12,495 nucleotides of DNA from an uncultured Clostridia bacterium (GTDB taxonomy: Bacteria > Bacillota > Clostridia > Oscillospirales > Oscillospiraceae), in assembly GCA_945613045.1 (NCBI GenBank), contig CALZAG010000028.1:1-12495 (forward strand), written 5' to 3'. Both the position numbers and the translations under genes were made by a program. Below the pieces are notes generated by a model that was not told the origin of the DNA, searched no databases, and worked only from the letters and a program-made list of their open reading frames with translations. Of this stretch, positions 1 through 5,912 are shown piece by piece; positions within the stretch are counted from its first letter, which is position 1; each line of letters starts with the position of its first letter.

Positions 1-1101
1 GATAGTATCCGCCACAACTACCGGGCTATCCGCGCCGGACTGCCGGTCGGCTGCCGCTTCCTCGGCGTGGTGAAGGCGGACGCTTACGGCCACGGTGCCG
101 TGGCGGTGTCGCGCCTGCTGGAGAGCGAGGGCGCAGACTATCTGGCGGTGTCATGTATGGACGAGGCACTGGAACTGCGGAACGCCGGCATCACCATGCC
201 GGTACTGATACTGGGTCATACGCCGCCGGAATACACAGAGATGCTCATCGACAATCATATTACCCAGACGGTGTCATGCCTTGCCAAGGCGAAGGAGTTC
301 TCCCTCCGTGCTGCGGAACTGGGCAAGAAGCTGCGGATCCACATCAAGATCGACACGGGAATGTCCCGTCTCGGCTTTATCTGCAGCGGTGACAGCTTCG
401 ACGAAGGTGTCGACAACGTGATCACCTCCTGCCGTCTGGAGGGCCTTATCCCTGAGGGCATCTACACCCACTTTGCCGTCTCCGACGAGCCGGATGAGGA
501 CAGCGAGCGGTATACCCGCTGCCAGTTTGACCTGTTCTGCCGCATGATCGACGCAGTGGAGCAGCGCGGCGGCGTAAAGTTCGCCATTCGTCACTGCGCC
601 AACACCGGCGCGGTGGTGAACTATCCGGAAATGGCGCTGGACATGGTGCGCCCCGGTCTGCTGCTGTACGGCTACGGCGACAACACGGGACGGTTCGGAT
701 TGCGCCCGTGTATGCGGCTGGTTACCACCATCAGCACCATCAAGACCTACGAGCCGGGAACCTGCGTCAGCTACGGCCGCCGTTTCCGCACGCAACGGCG
801 CACGCGGATGGCGGTGCTGAGCATCGGTTACGCCGACGGATTGTTCCGCGCCCTCTCCGGCAAATGCCGCTTCGCCGTGGCGGGCGGGAAAGCGCCCCAG
901 TGCGGCGGCATCTGCATGGATATGTGTATGATCGATATCACAGACATTCCGGAAGCCACGGTGGGAAGTCAGGTGGAGATCTTCGGCGGAGCCAACGACA
1001 TCAACGAGCTTAGCGCTGCGGCGCACACAATTCCATATGAGCTGCTGTGCGCTGTTTCCAAACGCGTACCTCGCGTTTATCTACCGCAAAAACGTCTGTA
1101 A
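1..1101 (+). CDS. alr: Alanine racemase, 5' end cut off by window edge
   Basis: Pyridoxal-phosphate enzyme interconverting L- and D-alanine, supplying D-Ala for peptidoglycan in the cytoplasm. The reading frame is open from base 1, so the true start lies upstream; 366 residues are visible. The PLP-lysine motif VVKADAYGHGA is at codons 23-33, with the Schiff-base lysine at bases 73-75. The catalytic tyrosine lies in SIGYADG (Tyr codon 829-831). Other family blocks are MVRPGLLLYG, the GGICMDMCMIDI segment and the C-terminal PYELLCAVSKRVPRVY. The visible length is close to a complete racemase, so only a short N-terminus is missing. It could be the C-terminal half of a VanT-type membrane serine/alanine racemase, because the N-terminal side is outside the window, but nothing visible favours that. 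The stop codon overlaps the ribosome binding site of the downstream ligase gene, so the two are surely co-transcribed. Ile is almost never coded by ATA here, unlike genes to the right. Confidence 0.95.
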   Translation, partial: DSIRHNYRAIRAGLPVGCRFLGVVKADAYGHGAVAVSRLLESEGADYLAVSCMDEALELRNAGITMPVLILGHTPPEYTEMLIDNHITQTVSCLAKAKEFSLRAAELGKKLRIHIKIDTGMSRLGFICSGDSFDEGVDNVITSCRLEGLIPEGIYTHFAVSDEPDEDSERYTRCQFDLFCRMIDAVEQRGGVKFAIRHCANTGAVVNYPEMALDMVRPGLLLYGYGDNTGRFGLRPCMRLVTTISTIKTYEPGTCVSYGRRFRTQRRTRMAVLSIGYADGLFRALSGKCRFAVAGGKAPQCGGICMDMCMIDITDIPEATVGSQVEIFGGANDINELSAAAHTIPYELLCAVSKRVPRVYLPQKRL

Positions 1102-1113
1102 GGAGTATGAAGA

Positions 1114-2166
1114 ATGAAGATTGTCGTTTTGGGTGGCGGAATCAGTACCGAGCGCAACGTTTCGCTGGTCACCGCCACCTCTGTATGCAAAGCACTGCGT
1201 GCGCTGGGGCACAAGGCCATTTTTGTGGATATGTTCCTGGGCATGGAGAACTATACCGGACGGCTGGAGGACGCGTTCGACGCGCCGGACGGCCTATGCA
1301 GCGATGTTAGCGTTTCACGTACGGCGCCGGATCTGGAGAAAGTGAAGGCGTCCCGCAAGCTGAAAAGCGCCAGCCATCTGGGGCAGGGAGTGCTGGATAT
1401 CTGTACGCTGGCCGACTGTGTCTTTCTGGGTCTGCACGGCATCGACGGCGAGGACGGCAAGATCCAGGCCGCGCTGGAGCTGCTGGGCGTGCCCTATACC
1501 GGTTCCGGCCCGCTGGGCAGCGCTATGGCCATGGATAAGGCCGTGACCAAGCGGATCATGGAGAGCGCCGGAATCCTGACACCCAAGTGGCAGGAGATCA
1601 CCTGCACTGCGTCGGATATCCCGACGCTTGTGGAGACACTGCCCGTACCCTGCGTGGTCAAGGCGGTAGACGGCGGTTCGTCAATCGGCGTATCATTGCC
1701 GGACACCAAGGAGGAACTGGAAAAGGCGCTGCGTGAGATCCTGCGCTATGGCAGCCGTATTGTGGTGGAGGAGAAGATCGTGGGCCGCGAGTTCACCCAG
1801 CCGGTACTGGGCGACACCTACCTGAGCACCATTGAGATCGTGTCGCCGGAGGGCAGCACCTTCGATTATGTGGCCAAGTACCAGAGCGGCAGCGCTGCTG
1901 CGCAGGAGATCTGTCCCGCCCAAATTACGGAGAAAGAGCACCTGCTGATGGGCGAGACGGCCCTGAAACTGCATAAGGCGCTGGGTTTGTCGGTCTACTC
2001 CCGCACGGACTTTATTCTGGATGCCGCAGGCCGTGCGTGGTGTCTGGAGGTCAATACGCTGCCGGGCATGACGCCCAACAGCCTGATCCCCAAGGCGGCC
2101 AGGGTGGCAGGCATGAGCTACGAGGAGCTGTGCGGGAAGATCATCGCGCTGTCTTTGGAAAAGTGA
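1114..2166 (+). CDS. ddl: D-alanine--D-alanine ligase family (ATP-grasp)
   Basis: ATP-dependent ligase joining two D-alanines for the UDP-MurNAc-pentapeptide; 350 residues, normal for the longer clostridial type. The start is fixed by AAGGAG at 1100-1105, eight bases before the ATG. Visible blocks: STERNVSL (Glu13, first-subsite glutamate), LGLHGIDGEDGKIQ (106-118), YTGSGPLGSAMAMDK (128-142), the ATP-grasp loop VVKAVDGGSSIGVS (181-194), the omega-loop KY pair (255-256) whose Tyr matches the Ddl active-site tyrosine, and the metal/phosphate block LEVNTLPGMTPNS (311-323). The omega-loop KY fits a D-Ala-D-Ala enzyme better than a D-lactate ligase; a D-Ala-D-Ser specificity cannot be excluded by eye. 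It follows alr with a 12-base gap, forming a D-Ala-D-Ala supply operon. A long hairpin follows the stop codon. All Ile codons I read are ATC or ATT, none ATA. Confidence 0.94.
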   Translation: MKIVVLGGGISTERNVSLVTATSVCKALRALGHKAIFVDMFLGMENYTGRLEDAFDAPDGLCSDVSVSRTAPDLEKVKASRKLKSASHLGQGVLDICTLADCVFLGLHGIDGEDGKIQAALELLGVPYTGSGPLGSAMAMDKAVTKRIMESAGILTPKWQEITCTASDIPTLVETLPVPCVVKAVDGGSSIGVSLPDTKEELEKALREILRYGSRIVVEEKIVGREFTQPVLGDTYLSTIEIVSPEGSTFDYVAKYQSGSAAAQEICPAQITEKEHLLMGETALKLHKALGLSVYSRTDFILDAAGRAWCLEVNTLPGMTPNSLIPKAARVAGMSYEELCGKIIALSLEK

Positions 2167-2186
2167 CCGGCTTCCAAACCGATAAT

Positions 2187-2235
2187 GAAATGTCAGCCTG
2201 CCGGCGCCCCTGCGGCGCCGACAGGCTGACGTTTC
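2187..2235 (+). terminator. Hairpin terminator after ddl
   Basis: A long stem starts about 20 bases after the ddl stop: GTCAGCCTG (2192-2200) pairs with CAGGCTGAC (2222-2230), and after one C/A mismatch CGGCGCC (2202-2208) pairs with GGCGCCG (2214-2220) around a five-base loop. Flanking GAAAT and GTTTC extend the stem through a U-G pair. The right flank has only a short T tract (GTTTCTC), so termination strength is uncertain, but stem length and position fit the end of the alr-ddl unit. Confidence 0.7.
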
Positions 2236-2543
2236 TCAGCGGACAGGCCATGACAATCACGGCCCATCGGCAACAGCGGCGGATATATCCGCCCAGGCAG
2301 CTTTTTCAGCCGTCTCAGTCATAACGGTACATTGCGATGAGGGATACATTCTCCTCGCCTACACCCGCGCAAATGAGGGGGTCTTTGAGGCAGAGCTACG
2401 GTAACACACAGTCAGAAAAAACACAGGACATGAATGGAGAATTCCTGTCCTGTACTCTTTCGTCCTCTCTGCGTTTTTCCAATTGTGGGTCGGCGTGTTG
2501 TTCAGGATAATGATTTGCACAGAAAAAGAATTTTTGACAAAGA
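2236..2543. other. Gene-free convergent intergenic region
   Basis: About 300 bases between the ddl terminator and the tRNA-operon terminator. I see no convincing gene on either strand. It holds a perfect 16-bp palindrome, GGCGGATATATCCGCC (2278-2293), and one further hairpin (2423-2453). The + strand open frame running from here into the tRNA genes is accidental. The codon-usage difference between genes on the two sides makes this the likeliest place for an old recombination junction. Confidence 0.5.
2423..2453. terminator. Symmetric hairpin, possible bidirectional terminator
   Basis: ACAGGACA (2423-2430) pairs with TGTCCTGT (2446-2453), and after a T/C mismatch GAAT (2432-2435) pairs with ATTC (2441-2444) around the loop GGAGA. 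An A-rich tract (CAGAAAAAAC) lies on the left and a short pyrimidine tract (CTCTTTC) on the right, so it could stop transcription from either side. It lies between the + strand ddl unit and the - strand tRNA unit. Confidence 0.45.
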
Positions 2544-2576
2544 AAAATCACCGAAAACTGCGGTTTTCGGTGATTT

Positions 2577-2577
<1 letters not shown>
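2544..2577 (-). terminator. Rho-independent terminator of the tRNA operon
   Basis: A perfect 15-bp inverted repeat, AAAATCACCGAAAAC (2544-2558) against 2563-2577, closes a TGCG loop. Read on the - strand the stem is followed by TTTTTCTTTG, a classic U tract. The first base of the stem is the last A of the encoded CCA end of tRNA-Thr, so stem and mature 3' end abut with no spacer. Confidence 0.88.
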
Positions 2578-2652
<75 letters not shown>

Positions 2653-2658
2653 AAAGTT

Positions 2659-2682
2659 GATGCCCCTTCAAAAAGGGGCATC
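2659..2682 (-). other. Stem-loop between tRNA-Asp and tRNA-Thr
   Basis: GATGCCCCTT (2659-2668) pairs perfectly with AAGGGGCATC (2673-2682) around a four-base loop. The stem nearly fills the 33-base spacer between the two tRNA genes. On the - strand it is followed by AACTTTGC, too T-poor for a strong terminator, so a processing signal or weak attenuator seems likelier. Confidence 0.6.
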
Positions 2683-2685
2683 TTG

Positions 2686-2762
2686 TGGCGACCGAGAAGG
2701 GACTTGAACCCTCGACCTCCGGCGTGACAGGCCGGCGTTCTAACCGACTGAACCACTCGGCC
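2686..2762 (-). tRNA. tRNA-Asp (anticodon GUC)
   Basis: On the - strand the acceptor stem GGCCGAG (2756-2762) pairs with CTCGGTC (2690-2696) with one G-U pair, followed by discriminator G and an encoded CCA (2686-2688). The anticodon arm CCGGC-CTGTCAC-GCCGG gives GTC (aspartate), and the T loop reads GTTCAAGTC. It is the first gene of the two-tRNA operon; the promoter's expected start point is only about five bases before the mature 5' end. Confidence 0.97.
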
Positions 2763-2773
2763 ACGGCTCAGTT

Positions 2774-2802
2774 AATATAACAGATTTTTTGAAGCTTGTC
2801 AA
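2774..2802 (-). promoter_or_regulatory. Sigma-A promoter of the tRNA operon
   Basis: On the - strand a consensus -35 TTGACA (2797-2802) is separated by exactly 17 bases from a -10 TATATT (2774-2779). The expected start near 2767 lies just upstream of tRNA-Asp. This near-consensus, short-leader layout is typical of stable-RNA promoters. Confidence 0.9.
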
Positions 2803-2868
2803 CTGTTTTTGCGAAAAAAATTCTTAAACCCGTGTTTTTTCGCGGATGCTGACCATAGCTGAGCGGGG

Positions 2869-3027
2869 CTATTTCTTCTTTTTCTTTTTGGAAGATCTTG
2901 ATTTCTTGGCGGCCTGCCTTTCGGCGGCCCTTTTCTCCTTTACACCCTTGCGGGAACGGACGTCGACGACAAAAAAGTAGCAGATGAGCGCCAGGACGAT
3001 GATCGCCACATAAAAATACCATTTCAT
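2869..3027 (-). CDS. Small basic single-pass membrane protein, 52 aa
   Basis: I do not recognise a family. The 52-residue product has one hydrophobic segment near the N-terminus (about residues 4-21, starting MKWYFYVAIIVLALIC), then a strongly basic tail rich in Lys/Arg/Ala ending in six lysines. By the positive-inside rule the tail should be cytoplasmic. The start is well supported: GGAGG (complement of 3035-3039) lies seven bases before the ATG, and a good promoter is just upstream. It is transcribed divergently from the MurT-like gene, and the two promoters share a roughly 75-base region, which may hint at joint control. Downstream it faces the tRNA promoter with no clear terminator between. 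The lysine-rich tail could bind nucleic acid, ribosomes or acidic phospholipids; this is speculation. Confidence 0.7.
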   Translation of the reverse strand: MKWYFYVAIIVLALICYFFVVDVRSRKGVKEKRAAERQAAKKSRSSKKKKKK

Positions 3028-3055
3028 AGCTTTTCCTCCGGCTTTTGATACAACT

Positions 3056-3084
3056 AATATACAGTATTATCGCCCCGAGGTCAA
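3056..3084 (-). promoter_or_regulatory. Promoter of the 52-aa membrane protein gene
   Basis: On the - strand -35 TTGACC (3079-3084), a 17-base spacer, and -10 TATATT (3056-3061). It lies about 30 bases upstream of the small gene's start and is back-to-back with the + strand promoter of the MurT-like gene. Confidence 0.75.
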
Positions 3085-3100
3085 GTGAGGCAAAAATATG

Positions 3101-3130
3101 TGGACAAGCGGTACCGAATGGGGATATAAT
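3101..3130 (+). promoter_or_regulatory. Promoter of the MurT/GatD-like operon
   Basis: -35 TGGACA (3101-3106), an 18-base spacer and a perfect -10 TATAAT (3125-3130). The expected start near 3137 leaves a leader of about 24 bases carrying the ribosome binding site AAGAGG (3149-3154), six bases from the ATG at 3161. Confidence 0.75.
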
Positions 3131-3160
3131 AAACTTTACCAATTCTGAAAGAGGACCAAT

Positions 3161-4537
3161 ATGAAAAAGAATTTCAGGTTTTTTATTGCCCTGTGGATAA
3201 GCAAGGCCGCGATGCTTTTGCAGAAGCTGCTGGGCATGAACGCAAGCTACTTCCCCGGAAAGCTTGCCATAAAGCTCTGCCCTGACTTTCTGGGGCGCAT
3301 TGACAAGCCCGAGACCATCATAACCGTCACGGGAACCAACGGAAAGACCACCTGCTGCAATATGCTGCTGGATATCCTGACGGAAAACGGCTATGACGTT
3401 CTGAACAACAAAGCAGGCTCCAACATCGACGCGGGCATCGCCAGCGCACTCATAGCCGAGGCGAGCCTCTCGGGCAGGGTGAGCAAAAAGCTCGGCCTGT
3501 TTGAGGTCGATGAGCGCAGCTCGAAGAAGATATACGCCTATGTACATCCGAACTACACCGTGTGTACTAACCTTTTCCGCGATTCCATCCAGCGCAACGC
3601 GCATCCGGAGTTTATTTTCTCATTTATCGACTCCAGTCTGCCCGACGATACCCACCTTATTCTGAATGCCGACGACCCGATAAGCAGCAGGCTCAAGGAG
3701 GGGAACCGCCGCAGCTATTTCTCCATCGGCAGGCTCCCCACCGACAGGGACGAGTGCGTCAATATCATAAACGATATGCGCATGTGCCCCAAATGCCACG
3801 CGACGCTTGAGTACGAGTATGTACGCTATCATCACATCGGAAAGATGAGATGCCCCGTGTGCGGCTTTGCCTCTCCGGAGCCGGATTTCCTTGCGTCTCC
3901 CGATTGGAAAAAAGGGAGCTTCACGGTGAAAACGCACGAAGGCGAGGAAGAATACCCCCTCGTGAGCAGCAGCGTTTTCAACACCTATAATCAAGTGACG
4001 GTCGTCGCCATGCTGCGCACCTTCGGGCTTTCCGCCGAGGCCATTGCAAAGAGCTTTTCCCACCTGAAGATAGTGGAGTCGCGCTATACAAGCGTGGAAA
4101 AAGACGGCGTTGAGGTGATAACGAACATGACCAAGGGCCAGAACCCCGTGGCCTGCTCCATCGTGTTCGACTATATCCGCCATGAGCCGGGCGATAAGGA
4201 GGTCGTCCTTATGCTCGACGACCTGACCTACAAGAAGACCACGGAGATAATGACATGGGTCTTTGACGCAGACTTTGAGCTGCTCGAGCACGAGAGCATA
4301 AAGCGTATCGTCGCCTGCGGCGTGAGGATACACGACTATCACCTGCGGCTGCTGCTGGCGGGCATCCCCGAGGAGAAGATCCGCTGTGTTGAAAACGAGA
4401 CCGACGCGCCGAAGGAGCTTGCGCTCGAGCGCGGCGAAAAGGTGTTCATCCTTCACGACCTGACTACTCCCGTCATGACGAGGAAGGTGCGCGACGGCAT
4501 TCTTGAGGAGCTCGACAGAAGGGAGGCAAAAGCATGA
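3161..4537 (+). CDS. MurT-like Mur ligase with zinc ribbon and divergent DUF1727 domain
   Basis: Canonical MurT, with GatD, amidates the D-glutamate of lipid II at the cytoplasmic membrane face using ATP and glutamine. This 458-residue protein has the MurT layout: an N-terminal hydrophobic/basic helix ending in a FPGKLAIKLCPDFL block, P-loop TVTGTNGKTT (55-64), FEVDE (114-118), TNLFRD (136-141), NADDP (169-173), a zinc ribbon of two CPxC pairs (Cys209/212 and Cys231/234) inserted in the ATPase domain, and a C-terminal DUF1727-type domain. The C-terminal domain is unusual: where MurT proteins, as I recall them, carry a LNDNxADGxDxSWxWD motif, this one reads MLDDLTYKKT then TWVFD (365-369). Asp369 lies 89 residues from the C-terminus, about where the catalytic-triad Asp of characterised MurT proteins falls. 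The stop overlaps the downstream start as ATGA, so translation is coupled. MurT family membership is firm; lipid II amidation is not. Confidence 0.88.
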   Translation: MKKNFRFFIALWISKAAMLLQKLLGMNASYFPGKLAIKLCPDFLGRIDKPETIITVTGTNGKTTCCNMLLDILTENGYDVLNNKAGSNIDAGIASALIAEASLSGRVSKKLGLFEVDERSSKKIYAYVHPNYTVCTNLFRDSIQRNAHPEFIFSFIDSSLPDDTHLILNADDPISSRLKEGNRRSYFSIGRLPTDRDECVNIINDMRMCPKCHATLEYEYVRYHHIGKMRCPVCGFASPEPDFLASPDWKKGSFTVKTHEGEEEYPLVSSSVFNTYNQVTVVAMLRTFGLSAEAIAKSFSHLKIVESRYTSVEKDGVEVITNMTKGQNPVACSIVFDYIRHEPGDKEVVLMLDDLTYKKTTEIMTWVFDADFELLEHESIKRIVACGVRIHDYHLRLLLAGIPEEKIRCVENETDAPKELALERGEKVFILHDLTTPVMTRKVRDGILEELDRREAKA

Positions 4538-5241
4538 AGATAGAAGTCCTGTTTCCCGAATTTGCAAATCTTTTCGGCGACTGCTGGAACCACCGCTACC
4601 TGAAGGCCTGCCTGCCTGAGGCGGAGTTTATCGAGACATCTTACTGCAGCCAGCCCCGTTTTGCAAGCGAGGACGTGCAGCTTGTTTACATGGGCGCGAT
4701 GACCGAGAGCCAACAGGAGCTTGTCATAAAAAAGCTCCTGCCCTATAAGGACAGGATACAGGCGATGATCGACTCCGGCACGGTGTTTCTAATGACCGCC
4801 AACGCCGGCGAGGTCTTCTGCGACTACATTGAGAACGAGGACGGCAGCAGGGCCGACGCTCTGGGCATCGTACCTCTGCACGCCAAGAGGGATATGCTGC
4901 ACCGCTTTAACTCCGTTCAGCTTTGCAGCTTTGAGAACATGGAGCTTGTCGGCTTCAAGGCGGAGTTTTCGCAGCTTTACGGCGATAACGCCGGGTTTGG
5001 CTTTGCCGGGGTGAAATACGGCATAGGAATCAATAAGGAAAGCCGGCTTGAGGGCGTGAGGATAAATAACTTCTTCTCCACCTCGATGGTGGGGCCGTTC
5101 GCGGTCATGAACCCGCTGTTTGTAAAGTATCTCATGCGCCTGCTGGGCGTTGAAGACCCCGTGCTCGCGCACGAGGAGGTCATCATGGCCGCTTACAATA
5201 AACGCCTTGAGGACATCAAACGGATGATGAACAGTAAATGA
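4534..5241 (+). CDS. GatD-like class I amidotransferase homologue lacking catalytic Cys and His
   Basis: GatD normally hydrolyses glutamine and passes ammonia to MurT. This 235-residue protein begins like GatD (VLFPEFANLFGD, then an N-H pair) and keeps the order of GatD blocks, including GFAGVKYGIGINKES and the final segment ending VGPFAVMNP. The nucleophile-elbow region reads FLMTANAGEVFCDYI (85-99). Aligning it to the usual ICGGYQLLG puts Ala89 at the cysteine; the nearby Cys96 falls at the elbow's last glycine. The block usually written HGPLLPKNP reads VGPFAVMNP, putting Val186 at the histidine. The usual GGGQD block is replaced by GAMTE. So the catalytic dyad appears lost while the scaffold is full length and undamaged, with a good ribosome site GGGAGG (4521-4526) and a 4-base overlap with the MurT-like gene. 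It probably remains a structural partner. The alignment is by eye and should be confirmed with a profile. Confidence 0.82.
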   Translation: MKIEVLFPEFANLFGDCWNHRYLKACLPEAEFIETSYCSQPRFASEDVQLVYMGAMTESQQELVIKKLLPYKDRIQAMIDSGTVFLMTANAGEVFCDYIENEDGSRADALGIVPLHAKRDMLHRFNSVQLCSFENMELVGFKAEFSQLYGDNAGFGFAGVKYGIGINKESRLEGVRINNFFSTSMVGPFAVMNPLFVKYLMRLLGVEDPVLAHEEVIMAAYNKRLEDIKRMMNSK

Positions 5242-5276
5242 AATAAGCTCCCGACCGAAAGGCCGGGAGCCTTATT
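5242..5276. terminator. Bidirectional terminator between convergent units
   Basis: GCTCCCG (5247-5253) pairs with CGGGAGC (5264-5270); after an A/C mismatch, CC pairs with GG around a GAAA tetraloop. The flanks AATAA and TTATT pair with a single bulged C, giving T-rich tails on both strands. It starts right after the stop of the GatD-like gene (+) and just past the stop of rubrerythrin (-), so it serves both. Confidence 0.85.
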
Positions 5277-5287
5277 ATACGTGAAGC

Positions 5288-5830
5288 TCAGTAGTTTATC
5301 ACTCTCAGCTCAAAGTAAGCCTGGGGATGTGCGCAGGTGGGGCACATTGCGGGAGCGACGGGGCCCTCGTGGATGTGACCGCAGTTGCGGCAGATCCAGA
5401 TGACCTTTTCCTTCTTCTCAAACACGCTGCCGTCCTTGACGTTGGAAAGAAGTGCGCGGTAGCGCTCCTCATGCTCCTTCTCAATGGCGCCGACAGACTT
5501 GAAAAGACGGGCGATATCATCAAAGCCCTCTTCCTCGGCTTCCTTTGCCATGCGGGCGTACATATCCGTCCACTCCTCCATCTCGCCGGTCGCGGCCGCG
5601 AGGAGGTTTTCCTCGGTGGAGGGGATAGCGCCGCCGCACAGAAGCTTGAACCAGATCTTTGCGTGCTCCTTTTCGTTGCCTGCAGTCTCCTCAAAAATCG
5701 CAGCTATCTGCTGATAGCCGTCCTTCTTAGCTTTGGATGCAAAATAGGTATACTTGTTGCGGGCCATACTCTCGCCTGCGAAAGCCTCCCACAGATTTTT
5801 TTCGGTTTTCGTACCTTTCAGATCGGGCAT
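5288..5830 (-). CDS. rbr: Rubrerythrin
   Basis: Cytoplasmic non-haem iron protein that reduces hydrogen peroxide in anaerobes, taking electrons through its rubredoxin domain. The 180-residue length is typical. The N-terminal four-helix diiron domain shows Glu20 (FAGESMARNKY), ExxH at Glu53/His56, the EMEEW segment (83-87) and a second ExxH at Glu117/His120. The C-terminal rubredoxin-like domain has CRNC (147-150) and CPTC (163-166). The start is set by AAGGAGG (complement of 5839-5845), eight bases before the ATG. It appears monocistronic, ending at the shared bidirectional terminator. The upstream region holds two inverted repeats that may be operators. All expected metal ligands are present, so it should be active. 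Confidence 0.96.
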   Translation of the reverse strand: MPDLKGTKTEKNLWEAFAGESMARNKYTYFASKAKKDGYQQIAAIFEETAGNEKEHAKIWFKLLCGGAIPSTEENLLAAATGEMEEWTDMYARMAKEAEEEGFDDIARLFKSVGAIEKEHEERYRALLSNVKDGSVFEKKEKVIWICRNCGHIHEGPVAPAMCPTCAHPQAYFELRVINY

Positions 5831-5844
5831 TTGTTTATCCTCCT

Positions 5845-5860
5845 TAATAATAAATTATTA
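5845..5860 (-). promoter_or_regulatory. AT-rich inverted repeat in the rubrerythrin leader
   Basis: TAATAAT (5845-5851) and ATTATTA (5854-5860) form a perfect 7-2-7 inverted repeat abutting the ribosome binding site. It resembles Fur/PerR-family boxes in size and AT content, although PerR boxes are usually 7-1-7. Rubrerythrin genes are often peroxide regulated in clostridia, so an operator is plausible; the regulator is not identified. A weak -10 candidate TATACT lies upstream (5869-5874) without a convincing -35. Confidence 0.4.
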
Positions 5861-5896
5861 CTGCTTATAGTATAAACGAATATCAGAAAATTATCG

Positions 5897-5910
5897 GTGG
5901 CATATGCCAC
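5897..5910. repeat. Perfect 14-bp palindrome upstream of rubrerythrin
   Basis: GTGGCATATGCCAC is a perfect palindrome lying two bases beyond the stop of the hydrolase gene and about 23 bases upstream of the candidate rubrerythrin -10 (TATACT), overlapping the expected -35 position. As RNA it could form only a 5-bp stem with no strong U tract, so a protein-binding operator is likelier than a terminator. Confidence 0.45.
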
Positions 5911-5912
5911 AA

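Noticed and set aside
1..2166. A VanG-type vancomycin resistance cluster (ligase plus racemase)
   Set aside because: No VanXY-type peptidase, VanRS-type regulator or membrane domain of VanT is visible, and the ligase keeps the KY omega-loop of ordinary Ddl. A housekeeping alr-ddl pair is simpler.
2257..2349. A 30-residue - strand reading frame downstream of ddl
   Set aside because: GAGGAG precedes the ATG by only one base, the product has no recognisable feature and it spans the palindrome at 2278-2293. More likely chance.
2768..4567. Long - strand reading frames opposite the MurT-like gene
   Set aside because: They are antisense to a gene with clear family motifs, cross the promoter region and the 52-residue gene, show no recognisable domain, and are the expected shadow of GC-rich codons.
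4829..5186. Overlapping alternative frames inside the GatD-like gene
   Set aside because: They lack family motifs and their own ribosome sites, while the main frame matches GatD blocks from end to end.
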